Assembly: GCA_028280355.1 (NCBI GenBank)
Contig: JANQMB010000127.1
Location: 1 to 32,348 of the forward strand
Length of the DNA: 32,348 bases
Reading direction: 5' to 3'
Source of the DNA: Verrucomicrobiales bacterium
Lineage (GTDB): Bacteria > Verrucomicrobiota > Verrucomicrobiia > Verrucomicrobiales > DEV007
Shown here: piece by piece, positions 7,591 through 16,491 of the stretch
Layout of the letters: the number at the start of each line of letters is the position of its first letter
Position numbering within the stretch: position 1 is the stretch's first letter
Program-made: the position numbers and the translations under genes
Notes under the pieces: generated by a model
The model's input: only the letters and a program-made list of their open reading frames with translations
Told to the model about the DNA's origin: nothing
Databases searched by the model: none

Positions 7591-8907
7591 ATGGACACCC
7601 AGAGCCGGCCCCGCCCCCTCGCCGCGGCCGCCCTGTCGCTGGCGGCCGCCCTGCTGGCGGGGTCTGGCGCCGGGTTGGCGCAGGAGATCTACCTCGACGA
7701 GGGGCAGGCGGAGAAGGAGCCCAGGCGCTTCGCCATCCCGTTCGCCTTCGGGTCGGAGACCTTCGATTTCGCCTTCGGCGTCGGGGGCATGGCGAGCGGC
7801 ACGCTGCAACCGCAGGCCACCTATGGCTGGGGGCTCATGGGCTCGAGCAACAGCTCGTACGGCGCCTATTTCGGGGGCATGAACTTCCGGACGCCGGGCA
7901 CCGAGCGGCTCTTCTTCGACCCGCTCGCAGGGGTCACCCGCTACACGGCGATGCGCTCCTACCAGGACCTCCCCCTGCGGCTGGGCGGGTTCGACGGCCG
8001 TGCCGGTAGCAACCGGTCCGACCCCGACGACTTCCTCGAGGGGGAGGGGTGGGACGTGTTCGCGGAGGCGCGGTTCCGCTACCTGCTGCCGGTGGGACAG
8101 GGGGCGGGCGAACCCATCCACACCTACCGCCTGGACCGCGGCCTGATAACGGACGGCTTCACCGGCGGCGGCGCCTTCAACCCGCTGACCAGCGGCCGCT
8201 CCTACCTGTTGTTCACCCCGTTCTACCGCGACCGGGACTACGATATGGACGAGGGCGACGAGCTGCTGTCGGCGTCCAACGGGTTCGAGTTCGGCCTGGA
8301 GTGGGACAACCGCGACTTCGTGGCCAGCCCGTCGCGCGGCAACCGCTTCAAGGCGGTGTTCACCCGCGATTTCGGCTGGGCGGACAGCAGCGGCTCCTAT
8401 TCGACCTGGGAGGTGGAGGCTTCGCAATACATCCCGCTGCCGTCGACCCGCTGGGCCCGCCAGCAGGTGCTGGCGTTCAATTTCTGGACCTCCGATACGC
8501 CGACCTGGGAGGTGACCGGCGCCGGCTCGGTGACCGGGAGGGCGCCCGAGTTCCGCTCGCCGAGCCTGGGCGGCTTCAGCCGGATGCGCGCCTTCCCGTT
8601 CTATCGCTACAACGACCGCTCGGCCATCTACTACACCGCCGAATACCGGCTCATGCCGCAGTGGAACCCGTGGGCGGAGATCGGCTGGATCGACCGCTGG
8701 CTGGAGCCCGACTGGTGGCAGATCGTCCCCTTCGTCGAGGTCGGCCGGGTCGCCCCGGAATACGATCTGGGCACCCTGCACGAGGACCTCCAGTGGGACG
8801 CCGGGCTGAGCCTCCGCTTCATGCTGAAGAAGGCGGTGGTGCGTTTCGACTGGGCGGTGGCCGAGGAGGGCAGCGGTTTCTGGGTGATGTTCGGCCAGCC
8901 GTTCTAG
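7591..8907 (+). CDS. BamA/TamA-family (Omp85-like) outer-membrane beta-barrel protein
   Basis: 438 residues with a signal peptide (hydrophobic core LAAALSLAAALLAG, likely cleavage after GLA near 30). The rest alternates polar and aromatic residues as in beta-barrels, with the NGFEFGLEWDNRD and GGFSRMRAFPFYRYNDRSAIYYTAEYR stretches that match the C-terminal strands of the bacterial surface antigen (D15/Omp85) domain. It ends in an aromatic residue after VMFGQPF, as expected for a barrel insertion signal. No POTRA domains are visible, so this is the barrel-only type often annotated BamA/TamA family, role unknown. It is probably not the essential BamA because POTRA repeats are absent. Confidence 0.75.
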   Translation: MDTQSRPRPLAAAALSLAAALLAGSGAGLAQEIYLDEGQAEKEPRRFAIPFAFGSETFDFAFGVGGMASGTLQPQATYGWGLMGSSNSSYGAYFGGMNFRTPGTERLFFDPLAGVTRYTAMRSYQDLPLRLGGFDGRAGSNRSDPDDFLEGEGWDVFAEARFRYLLPVGQGAGEPIHTYRLDRGLITDGFTGGGAFNPLTSGRSYLLFTPFYRDRDYDMDEGDELLSASNGFEFGLEWDNRDFVASPSRGNRFKAVFTRDFGWADSSGSYSTWEVEASQYIPLPSTRWARQQVLAFNFWTSDTPTWEVTGAGSVTGRAPEFRSPSLGGFSRMRAFPFYRYNDRSAIYYTAEYRLMPQWNPWAEIGWIDRWLEPDWWQIVPFVEVGRVAPEYDLGTLHEDLQWDAGLSLRFMLKKAVVRFDWAVAEEGSGFWVMFGQPF

Positions 8908-9099
8908 GCAGGCGCCCGCCCCAGACGTTTGCCCCGGCGCCGGGTGGCCCCGCCCTACGGCCGCCCCTCCTGGCGCGTTGGGGCGATTTGGTCGGCCTTC
9001 GCCCCTTGCGAACCGGGTGCCCCTCCTTTAGTCTTGCGGCCCATCCCGACCTCGGCCGCACGCCGTCGCGTCTGGGCACCCCAAGAATCACCAACAGAC

Positions 9100-10224
9100 A
9101 TGGCAGTAGCAGCGAAAGGACTAGAGGGCATCGTCGCCAACGAATCCAAACTCAGCAAAGTCGAGGGACAGGAGGGCAAGCTCTCCTACCTCGGCTATAC
9201 GATCGACGCCCTCGTCGAGCACACGACTTTCGAGGAGGTCGTCCACCTCCTGCACCGCGGCAAGCTGCCGGACCGCGCCGAGCTGGACGCGCTGACCGCC
9301 ACCCTGCGGGACCAGCGGCACCTGCCGGAGGGGGTGGTCGACTTCCTCAAGTCCGCCCCGGCCGACGCCGCGCCGATGGACGTGCTGCGCACGGGGGTGT
9401 CGATGCTCGGCCTCTACGATACCCGCGGCGAGGACCAGAAGCGCGAGCTCAACGAGGAGCGGGCGCTGTCCATCATCGCCAAGATCCCGCTGATCGTCGC
9501 CGGTTTCCACCGCGCGCGTCAGGGGCTGGACATCGTCGCCTCGCGCGACGACCTCAGCGAGGCCGCGCACTTCCTCTACCTCATCAACGGCGAGGAGCCG
9601 TCCGCCGACGCCGCCAAGACGCTCGACGTCGCCTACATCCTCCACGCCGACCACGGCATGAACGCGTCGACCTTCAGCTCGCGGGTCACGATCGCCACCC
9701 TGAGCGACATCTATTCCGCGATCACGTCGGCGATCGGCACCCTGAAGGGGCCGCTGCACGGGGGCGCCAACGAGGGGGTCATCCACATGTTGGAGGAGAT
9801 CGGTGGCGAGGGGGAGGTCGACGCCTACGTCGATGGCAAGCTGGCTCGCAAGGAGAAGATCATGGGCATCGGCCACCGCGTCTACAAGGTGCTCGACCCG
9901 CGCGCGCCGCACCTGCAGAAGATGGCCATCAAGCTCACCGAGGAGCTCGGCGACCCGAAGTGGATCAACATGTCGGAGCGTATCGCGGAGATCATGCGCG
10001 AGCGCAAGGGGCTCAACGCCAACGTCGATTTCTACTCCGCCACGGTCTACTATAGCCTGGGTATCCCCACCGACCTGTTCACGCCGATCTTCGCCATCAG
10101 CCGCGCCGCCGGGTGGACGGCGCAGGTGCTGGAACAGCTCGACGACAACCGGCTCTACCGGCCCCTCACCGACTACACCGGCCCCGATTCGCAGCCGCCG
10201 ATCTCGCCGGTCGATGAGAGGTAG
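9100..10224 (+). CDS. gltA: Citrate synthase
   Basis: 374 residues from ATG 9100, the compact length of the Gram-positive/archaeal class of citrate synthases. It condenses oxaloacetate and acetyl-CoA at the entry of the TCA cycle. The catalytic triad is visible: His220 in GPLHGGANE, His259 in GIGHRVYK and Asp310 in NVDFYS; the HGMNASTF motif is also present. An upstream in-frame extension to 8929 is rejected because the conserved protein begins at AVAAKGLEGIVA and the extension is low-complexity. 2-methylcitrate synthase belongs to the same family and cannot be fully separated without an alignment, but no propionate genes are nearby. Confidence 0.92.
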   Translation: MAVAAKGLEGIVANESKLSKVEGQEGKLSYLGYTIDALVEHTTFEEVVHLLHRGKLPDRAELDALTATLRDQRHLPEGVVDFLKSAPADAAPMDVLRTGVSMLGLYDTRGEDQKRELNEERALSIIAKIPLIVAGFHRARQGLDIVASRDDLSEAAHFLYLINGEEPSADAAKTLDVAYILHADHGMNASTFSSRVTIATLSDIYSAITSAIGTLKGPLHGGANEGVIHMLEEIGGEGEVDAYVDGKLARKEKIMGIGHRVYKVLDPRAPHLQKMAIKLTEELGDPKWINMSERIAEIMRERKGLNANVDFYSATVYYSLGIPTDLFTPIFAISRAAGWTAQVLEQLDDNRLYRPLTDYTGPDSQPPISPVDER

Positions 10225-10367
10225 GTCGCGGGTCCCCCCCGTCGCCCCCCTGGGGTCGCGGCGGGGCAGCCGCCGCAGGCCCGGGGCTGTTGAAAGCGCT
10301 GGGCTAGCGCCTATCGTCCGCCCGCGGGCAAGGGCCACCGGGTGGTGACCCGAGCCGACCCCACCCG

Positions 10368-12599
10368 ATGAGCATCGCCGACCTGCCAGCCCGCCGGCCC
10401 GTGCTCGCCGTCGTCGCGCTGGCCGCAATCACCGGCTTGGCGCTGTTCGGCTGGACGCGGGAGCGGGAGCGCCGCACCGTCAGCAGCCCGCGGGCGAAGG
10501 CGGACCACGAGTTCAACATGGCCCTGGAGGCCGATTTCGGGTCGGATGGATCAGACGTTCTCCTGCTGGTGGACGTGCTCGGCCGCGGCGACCTGTTTGA
10601 CCGCGAACCCGCCCGCGCCTTCTCCTTCGTGCTCGAGGCGGTCCGCTCGCAGCCGGCCGTGGTGCGCGTGGTGTCGTTCGACGAGATCCCCGCCTACGGC
10701 TTCGGCCTGGTGCCGCTGACCCTGTTCCCCGAGGCGGACGCCAGCGAGTCGAAGCGAGCGACCTGCCGGCGCCGCGCCCTGGAGCACCCGGTGGTGGCGG
10801 GGAACCTGCTCTCGGAGGATGCGCGGACGGCGCTCGTCCCCCTGGTGTTGGGGGTCTCTGGCCGCGAGGAGGCCGCGCGTGCGATCGGGGAGATCGAGGC
10901 GGCGGTGGCGGACGTGGCTGAGGGTTCGCCGATACGCGTGCGGCTGCTGGGCAGGGTACCGGTCGGGCTCGCCTGGGCGGCGGCGTCCGACAGCGAGCGG
11001 CTCCGTTTCCAGGTGATCGGGTACACGCTCGTGGTGACGCTCGCCCTGTTGCTGTTCCGGGGTGTCCTGACGACCCTGGTGGTGGTCGCGCCGCCGGTGA
11101 TCGGGCTGTTCTGGACCTTCGGGGTGCTCGGTTTCACCGGGGAGAAGCTGTCCGGCATGTCGAAGATGGTCATGCCGATCATCCTCCTGATGATCGGGTT
11201 CACCAACGCGGCGCACCTCGTGTTCCAGATCCGCCGCGAGCGGGGTGCGGGCCTCGGGGCGCGGCAAGCCGCGGCGGCGGCGCTCAGGAAGGTCGGCCTG
11301 CCTTGCCTGCTGTCGGCGCTCACCACCGCGGCCGGCTTCGGCTCGCTGCTGGTCGCCGAGGCGGACTTGATCAGCGACTTCGGGCGCGACTGCGCGATCG
11401 GGAGCCTGCTGATCTTCGTGGCGGTGGTCCTGGTGGCGCCGCTGTTGGCCATCACCCCCCTCGGGGGGCAGCTGGCGAGCGGCCCCCCGGCGAGGGGGCG
11501 GAGGGCCGGGTGGGTGGTGCGGTTCTTCGAAGACGTGATCGGCACCGTCCTCGCCCGGGCGCGCACCGTGGTCTGGGTCGCCGTGGCGGTCACCGCCGGC
11601 TGTGCCTGGCTGGCCATCTCCACCCTGCGGCCCGACATCTTCCTCAAAAGCCAGCTGCCGGACGGCAGCGCGCCCGCCGCCGCGCTGGTGCACGCGGACT
11701 CGGAGCTCGACGGTGTCCAGGTCGTCCGCATCGCCGTCGATTGGGGGGACGGCGCCGGGATCGGTGAGGTGCTCGAGGTGCTCGGCGAGGTGGAGGTCCT
11801 GGTCGAGAACGAGCCGCTGCTCAGCCGGCCGCTGTCGATCCGCTCGGTGCTCGCCTCCCTGCCGGGTCTGGGCAGGGACTTGTCGCGGCGGGTGAACCTG
11901 CTCGGGCGGGCGCCCCCCGAGATGGTCGCCCCGCTGTTCCGCCCCGACCGCCGGCGGGCGGTGGTGGTGACGCGGGTGCAGGACGTCGGGGTGGCTACGT
12001 ACGTGCCCGTCTACGACCGCCTCGAGGAGCGCCTCGCGGCGCTCGCGGAGGTACATCCCGATTTCAGTTTCGGGTTGGCCGGGAACGCGGTGAGCTGGGG
12101 GCGGTACCTCCACCGGATGGTGAACGATCTGGCGCGCAGCCTCGGGTTCGCAGTGGTGATCATCCTGGCCATGATCATCGTCGCCTACCGCTCCCTGCGG
12201 GTCGGCCTCATCGCCACCTTACCCAACCTGTTCCCGCTGCTGGCCTGCGCGGCGGCGCTGGCCCTGCTCGACCTGCCGCTGTCGCTGGAGACCGTCTGCG
12301 CCTTCACCATCTGCCTGGGCATCGCCGCCGACGACTCGATCCACTTCCTGAGCCGCTACCGTACCGAACGGGCGTCCGGCCTGGGGGTGGACGCGGCCCT
12401 CAGCGCCAGCTTCATGCGTGTCGGGCACGTGCTCTCCGTCACCACCGCGGTGATGCTGTGCGGGCTGGGGAGCATCCTGTTCAGCTCGCTCCCGATGTAC
12501 CGCAGCTTCGCCGGCGTCGCCTGCACCACCCTCGCCGTCGCCCTGGTGGCCGACCTGCTCGTCCTGCCCGCGCTGTTGAAAGTGTTCGGGAGGCGCTGA
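10368..12599 (+). CDS. RND-superfamily (MMPL-type) exporter
   Basis: 743 residues with the two-repeat RND layout: one N-terminal helix, a periplasmic loop (~35-205), a five-helix bundle (~210-365), a second isolated helix (~390), a second loop (~415-575) and a final five-helix bundle. The second bundle carries GIAADDSIHFLSRY, the Asp-containing proton-relay motif of MMPL/sterol-sensing-type transporters. In the first bundle the equivalent is GFTNAAHLVF, where the Asp is Asn. The proteins usually export lipids or hydrophobic molecules. No membrane-fusion or outer-membrane partner is adjacent; the following gene is a lipid-linked glycosyltransferase-like protein, so a cell-envelope lipid substrate is possible but unproven. 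Confidence 0.82.
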   Translation: MSIADLPARRPVLAVVALAAITGLALFGWTRERERRTVSSPRAKADHEFNMALEADFGSDGSDVLLLVDVLGRGDLFDREPARAFSFVLEAVRSQPAVVRVVSFDEIPAYGFGLVPLTLFPEADASESKRATCRRRALEHPVVAGNLLSEDARTALVPLVLGVSGREEAARAIGEIEAAVADVAEGSPIRVRLLGRVPVGLAWAAASDSERLRFQVIGYTLVVTLALLLFRGVLTTLVVVAPPVIGLFWTFGVLGFTGEKLSGMSKMVMPIILLMIGFTNAAHLVFQIRRERGAGLGARQAAAAALRKVGLPCLLSALTTAAGFGSLLVAEADLISDFGRDCAIGSLLIFVAVVLVAPLLAITPLGGQLASGPPARGRRAGWVVRFFEDVIGTVLARARTVVWVAVAVTAGCAWLAISTLRPDIFLKSQLPDGSAPAAALVHADSELDGVQVVRIAVDWGDGAGIGEVLEVLGEVEVLVENEPLLSRPLSIRSVLASLPGLGRDLSRRVNLLGRAPPEMVAPLFRPDRRRAVVVTRVQDVGVATYVPVYDRLEERLAALAEVHPDFSFGLAGNAVSWGRYLHRMVNDLARSLGFAVVIILAMIIVAYRSLRVGLIATLPNLFPLLACAAALALLDLPLSLETVCAFTICLGIAADDSIHFLSRYRTERASGLGVDAALSASFMRVGHVLSVTTAVMLCGLGSILFSSLPMYRSFAGVACTTLAVALVADLLVLPALLKVFGRR

Positions 12600-12672
12600 G
12601 CCGGGAGGTCACCTTAAGGGGTTGACGGGGGCCTCTTCCGCAGCGTCCACTTCCTAGCTTCGAATCTTGAAT

Positions 12673-14412
12673 ATGCCATTGTTGGATCGCTACCGCTCGC
12701 TCGACAAGTGGGGGCGCCGTTACTGGTGGGTGGTCGGGGGCGGCGTCGTGCTGCTCGTCGGCCTGATCCTCTGGCTGCGGGCGGTCGAGCACCCTTGGGA
12801 GGGGAAGACCGCCCGGCGGGTCGCCCGCGGCGACCGGCTCGGGGTCGCAGACTACGTGCAGATCTACGCCTACTGGGCGGGCGTCAAGGTGGCGGTGGTC
12901 ATCGCTCTGCTGCTGGCGACCTCGAAGTGGTGGTGGCGCTGGGCGCGCGGCGATGGGGGCGAGGGGGCGCTGGAGACGGTGCGCCCGAGCCCGGTGTCCC
13001 TGGCCGGGATCCTGGTCGTGCTAGTGCTCGGGGCCTTCCTCAGGGCACCGACTATGGACCGGCTGGTGATGCGGGACGAGCAGGACAACCTGCGGCGCAG
13101 CATCCACGGTTTCCACGAGATCGACCGCCGCAGCGGCGAGCCGGTTTTCCGCGAGGCGAGCTGGCAGGACGCGTTCTTCGAGAACCGATACGCCAACAAC
13201 CCGGTGCTGTTCAGCATCGCGGCGAAGGCGAGCCTGGCCGCCTGGAGGGGGGCGACCGGCGCCGGGCGGGAGTACTTCGACCCGGTGGCGCTGCGCATGC
13301 CGTCGCTGGTCGGCGGGCTGGCTTCGATCGCCGGCGTGTGGTGGCTGCTGCTCATGTTCCGCATGCCGGTCCCCGCCTTCCTCGCCGCGCTCTACCTGGC
13401 CCTGCACCCGCTGCATATCGAGTACTCGGTTCAGGCGCGCGGGTATGGGATCATGATGTTGGGGGTGGTGGTGGCGGCGATCTACGCAGTGAAAGGCATG
13501 CGCCGGGGGCGCTGGCGGGACTGGATGGGCTTTGGCGCCGGGCTGTTCGTCGCGCTCTACGCCTACGCCGGGTCGATCTACTTCCTCCTCGCCTTCGGCG
13601 GTTGTGTGGGGCTGGTGTTGCTCGCCCGCGCCGTGCGCAAGAGCCGGCCGGACGCGGTCGCCCAGCTCGTCCGGCTGGCGGTGGTGGGGGTGGTCGCGGG
13701 TGCAGCCTACTACCAGCTGATCGCCCCCTCGCTACCGCAGATCGAGGCGCACCTTACCAACAAGTACGAGAAGTTCCCCCTCACCCCGCGCTGGCTGTTC
13801 CACGCCGCGACCGAATACGGCGGCGGCGCCCTGTTCATCGACGGGTGGGGGAAGGAGGACCGCAACTCGACCGCCGAGGTTGCCGAGTTCCTGCGGCTCC
13901 ACATGCTGCCCGGGGAGAAGCTGTTCTTGCTGCTGGTCTTCGTGCTCACCCCGATAGTGGCCTTGTTAGGGTTCCGGCGCCTGGCCTGGGGTGGCTCCGC
14001 GGGCAGGGTGATCGCTATCGCGCCTGCGCTGGCGGTGTTGTTCGACTACCTGCACCACCAGTTCGTCACCGGGCTCTACGCGTATTTCTGGTATTGGATC
14101 TACGCACTACCCTTCCTCGCCGCGGCGGTGGGCGTGGGCCTGGCGGAGCCCGGGCGTTGGATGCGGGCCCGGCGGGGCGATGGGGGAGGCGGCGGGGTGC
14201 CGGTGCTGACGATCGCGGTGGCGGCGCTGTTCCTCGGCCTGTTCGTCTGGCAGACCGCGCCCGGGCAGCCAGGCCGGATGCACCGCCCGAAGAAGGCATT
14301 CGCGCCATACAGCGTCCATCAGCGCGGTAAGAGCAACTGGGTGGTCTACGCCGACGGGCGGATGCTCCGCCAGCTGGCCGAGGAGGAGATCCCGGAGAGT
14401 TTCCCGTGGTAG
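12673..14412 (+). CDS. GT-C glycosyltransferase, family 39-like (dolichyl/undecaprenyl-phosphate sugar donor)
   Basis: 579 residues from ATG 12673 (a TTG two codons earlier is less likely). It is a polytopic membrane protein with about ten hydrophobic segments. The first large loop holds the acidic MRDEQDN motif used by GT-C enzymes as catalytic base. HPLHIEYSVQARGYG, a hallmark of the ArnT/PMT-like family 39 group, follows in the central helices. Such enzymes transfer a sugar from a polyprenyl-phosphate carrier to lipid or protein acceptors on the outer face of the inner membrane. The acceptor is unknown. It starts 73 nt after the MMPL exporter in the same direction and may be co-transcribed with it. 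Confidence 0.8.
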   Translation: MPLLDRYRSLDKWGRRYWWVVGGGVVLLVGLILWLRAVEHPWEGKTARRVARGDRLGVADYVQIYAYWAGVKVAVVIALLLATSKWWWRWARGDGGEGALETVRPSPVSLAGILVVLVLGAFLRAPTMDRLVMRDEQDNLRRSIHGFHEIDRRSGEPVFREASWQDAFFENRYANNPVLFSIAAKASLAAWRGATGAGREYFDPVALRMPSLVGGLASIAGVWWLLLMFRMPVPAFLAALYLALHPLHIEYSVQARGYGIMMLGVVVAAIYAVKGMRRGRWRDWMGFGAGLFVALYAYAGSIYFLLAFGGCVGLVLLARAVRKSRPDAVAQLVRLAVVGVVAGAAYYQLIAPSLPQIEAHLTNKYEKFPLTPRWLFHAATEYGGGALFIDGWGKEDRNSTAEVAEFLRLHMLPGEKLFLLLVFVLTPIVALLGFRRLAWGGSAGRVIAIAPALAVLFDYLHHQFVTGLYAYFWYWIYALPFLAAAVGVGLAEPGRWMRARRGDGGGGGVPVLTIAVAALFLGLFVWQTAPGQPGRMHRPKKAFAPYSVHQRGKSNWVVYADGRMLRQLAEEEIPESFPW

Positions 14413-14513
14413 CTTGTCCGGTATTCCAAGGGGGGCGGTGGCGGGAGGTGTGATGTGTTGTGGCCTGTCCAACCCCTCAAGGCGACATAGCAGCTGGGGG
14501 GAATTGGCGGGTC

Positions 14514-14586
14514 AGATAACTCCGCCGTGTGCCGCCGGGGTCCTTGTAGCTATCAGGAATTCGAGCTACCCTCCCCGGGGTTATCT
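14514..14586. repeat. Three nested inverted stems (structured element at island edge)
   Basis: Three pairs of arms are nested around one centre: AGATAAC (14514-14520) with GTTATCT (14580-14586); CCGGGG (14535-14540) with CCCCGG (14573-14578); and GTAGCT (14546-14551) with AGCTAC (14564-14569). All arms are perfect. The element sits where base composition drops from GC-rich to AT-richer, 60 nt before the first island gene. No T-run follows. It is not a recognisable tRNA and does not fit the integron attC core consensus. It could be a recombination site, a structured leader or a mobile repeat. Confidence 0.5.
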
Positions 14587-14647
14587 TGCGCGTTCGATAA
14601 CAGACAAGACTTGAGCGCGTCATTTAATACACTGTTCGCCATCAATA

Positions 14648-15118
14648 ATGGAGAAGCGGAGATCCCGTCCAATCATCCTAATCTGCGCCGCCGTCGGTTT
14701 CGTCGCTGTTGCTTCGTTTGCTTGGTATCACGGTTTCATTCCGATTGCGTCCGGGACAGGAAAAGCTGGATTACGGCATGCATTGGATCTGAGATTTCTG
14801 CCGTCATCGGTTCGACTGAACGTTAGCGGTAGCGAATCCTGGACAGATTATATCTTTGAGGCAGATATCAGCATCGCCCCCGATCAGTTCGACCGCCTAA
14901 TATCTGGACGAGAGTTTGAACAATATTCCGACCGGACTTTCAGGAAGGGGATGACTCATGCCTACCGTATTCCGGACTACACGGGATTTGAGGTCGACAC
15001 CGTTTGGCGTTGGTCACACAAGCCGCCCGATCTTGGAGAGGGGGATCACGGAAGTAGCTGCGCGATTTTTGTGAATAGGGCTCGTGATAAAGCCTTCATA
15101 CGCTACACCGCAGACTAG
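14648..15118 (+). CDS. Membrane-anchored hypothetical protein
   Basis: 156 residues from ATG 14648. A basic N-terminus (MEKRRSRP) precedes one hydrophobic helix (~9-26), which acts as a signal anchor or uncleaved signal; the remainder is a soluble, exported domain rich in aromatic and charged residues (IFEADISIAPDQFDRLI, VDTVWRWSHKPPD). I do not recognise the family. It is the first gene of the AT-richer island and is followed 54 nt later, same strand, by a GNAT gene. Codon use differs visibly from the neighbouring GC-rich genes. Confidence 0.6.
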   Translation: MEKRRSRPIILICAAVGFVAVASFAWYHGFIPIASGTGKAGLRHALDLRFLPSSVRLNVSGSESWTDYIFEADISIAPDQFDRLISGREFEQYSDRTFRKGMTHAYRIPDYTGFEVDTVWRWSHKPPDLGEGDHGSSCAIFVNRARDKAFIRYTAD

Positions 15119-15172
15119 GACGTGTGAGACAAAACCTCTGACGCTTTATACTGTTCCCTGGAAGAAGAGAGG

Positions 15173-15721
15173 ATGCTAAGCGCACTCAAGGGGTTCTCAC
15201 GGGGAAGGTGTATTACGGTGCGCAGGTATCGCCAATCCGACGCGTCAGTGCTGGAACGCACGATTCGAGAGATCGGGGAAAACGTGCTCGGCCACGGGTT
15301 GAAGCACTGGATGGGGCCTTACGAGGATCAGAGGGGAGCTGCATTGACCGCAGAGATTGATGGCGCCCCAGTCGGGTTCGCGTGCGTGGAGGAGTACGGT
15401 GACGGAGTCTTGCTGTTCCACTCCGACGTTGTTTCTCCGTCACGCCAAGGCAGAGGAGCCGGCACGGCCCTCACTCTCGTGCGCATGGCGATAGCATCGC
15501 CCTCCGAGGTCTCGTGGCTGGGTCTTCTCTCAACTGAGCACTCCCGGACATTCTACGAGCGGTTTGGATTCGCGGTTGAAGGGGAGTCCACCCGCGACCC
15601 CTTCTTTAAGCTCACTCTAAATCAGATGGCTGTAGGATTCTCGGAGACTCTCAGGGACGCCGCTGAGGGGAGGCTTAGAGACGAGGGCATTGCGTGCCCG
15701 CAGGATTTGCATTACGTATAG
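15173..15721 (+). CDS. GNAT-family N-acetyltransferase
   Basis: 182 residues from ATG 15173, with GAGAGG just before the start and GGAAGA slightly further upstream as ribosome-site candidates. The acetyl-CoA-binding motif A is visible as VVSPSRQGRGAGTAL (Q/RxxGxG/A type), followed by the motif B Tyr/Phe segment TFYERFGF. The preceding strand (VGFACVEEY) also fits the fold. The substrate is unknown; relatives acetylate small molecules, antibiotics, tRNA or proteins. The C-terminal ~35 residues after the GNAT core are helical and unusual. It is typical cargo for a genomic island. Confidence 0.8.
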   Translation: MLSALKGFSRGRCITVRRYRQSDASVLERTIREIGENVLGHGLKHWMGPYEDQRGAALTAEIDGAPVGFACVEEYGDGVLLFHSDVVSPSRQGRGAGTALTLVRMAIASPSEVSWLGLLSTEHSRTFYERFGFAVEGESTRDPFFKLTLNQMAVGFSETLRDAAEGRLRDEGIACPQDLHYV

Positions 15722-15755
15722 AGCAGCGAACGAACGAATGTAGCAGACCCTTGAG

Positions 15756-15782
15756 CTGCCCTTGGGGGCAGGGTGCCCTGCC
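15756..15782 (+). promoter_or_regulatory. Mutually exclusive hairpins upstream of the DUF2314 gene
   Basis: CTGCCC (15756-15761) can pair with GGGCAG (15766-15771), while the overlapping GGCAGGG (15767-15773) can instead pair with CCCTGCC (15776-15782). The two stems compete for the same bases, as in attenuators. No T-run follows, so termination is not shown; one of them may simply terminate the GNAT transcript weakly. Confidence 0.35.
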
Positions 15783-15819
15783 AGACAACGGGTCAATGCT
15801 CCGGGCCTTACCTCAATAT

Positions 15820-16302
15820 ATGAATATCATTGTAACTCCCCTTGTAGCCGTTTTGATCTTCGGGGTTCTCAATCTCTCGCTAGCAGAAGAAACGATAGAG
15901 AAGCACCCAGATCGCAAGGATGTGGCCGGAGTGGACGGTGAGGACAAGGAGATGCTGGCCGCACAGAAGAAGGCGTTTGATACTCTCAAGACATTCATCG
16001 AGGCGATTCAGGATCGAGAAGACGGGAAGCGCTATCTCCTAAAAGTGAAACTGGAGGAGGGCGACGAGGTGGAACACGTCTGGCTTGAACCGGTTAAGTG
16101 GAGTGACCCGGGTCTGTTGGGTATTCTGGCTGTCGATCCAGTTGCCATCAAGAAGCATAAGAAAGGAGATGTAATTGCTCCGGTGCCATCAGAGATATCA
16201 GATTGGGTGATCCTTTCCGACGATGGTTCGAAACAGGGTGGATACACCATGGATGTAATTGAGAGACGTCGAAAAGGGGAAAGAAAGGAACGAGACAGAT
16301 GA
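15820..16302 (+). CDS. Exported DUF2314 (YegJ-like) protein
   Basis: 160 residues from ATG 15820; ATG 15796 is an alternative 8 codons earlier. The N-terminus is a signal peptide (hydrophobic NIIVTPLVAVLIFGVL, likely cleavage after SLA), so the protein is exported. The mature domain matches DUF2314: a strand LKVKLEEGDEVEHVWLEPV, then GILAVDP, the KKGDVI segment, and the signature SDWVILSDDGSKQGGYT. Family function is unknown; it is common in small-protein contexts and immunity-like positions. The C-terminal tail is strongly basic (RRRKGERKERDR). It ends about 20 nt before a broken transposase on the opposite strand. Confidence 0.75.
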   Translation: MNIIVTPLVAVLIFGVLNLSLAEETIEKHPDRKDVAGVDGEDKEMLAAQKKAFDTLKTFIEAIQDREDGKRYLLKVKLEEGDEVEHVWLEPVKWSDPGLLGILAVDPVAIKKHKKGDVIAPVPSEISDWVILSDDGSKQGGYTMDVIERRRKGERKERDR

Positions 16303-16319
16303 AATGTCTGACACTTTAA

Positions 16320-16491
16320 GCTTCTTCGAAACGCCGAGCTTCTTCACCAGCCGCAGCAGCCCCCGCTCGGCGCTGAGGTTCGAGCCGCCCCACCTCCCGG
16401 CGCCCTGCGGCGGGGAGCCGTCGGGCAGCGCGTAGGCGGGCACGATGGAGTTCTTGTGGGCGTTGAGCGCGATGTGTACTCTGTTGTTCAT
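16320..16491 (-). pseudogene. N-terminal fragment of an IS110-family transposase
   Basis: Starting at ATG 16491, about 57 residues match the N-terminus of IS110-type transposases: VHIALNAHKNSIVPAYALPDG, then WGGSNLSAERGLLRLVKKLGVSK. The first strand normally carries the DEDD-fold Asp (xxDxHK); here it reads LNAHK, so even the first catalytic Asp is Asn. After the lysine-rich GVSKKLK the similarity stops and an unrelated frame runs on. The rest of the transposase (remaining DEDD residues, serine domain) is absent. This is a dead remnant, much more GC-rich than the island genes around it. Confidence 0.75.

Noticed and set aside
9121-10428. Long minus-strand frame opposite citrate synthase
   Set aside because: It is a compositional shadow; citrate synthase on the plus strand has all catalytic residues.
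14514-14586. tRNA gene or integron attC site
   Set aside because: No T-loop/stem of tRNA geometry can be built and no CCA follows. The outer arms AGATAAC/GTTATCT do not match the attC core (RYYYAAC/GTTRRRY), and no attC-like sites separate the other island genes.
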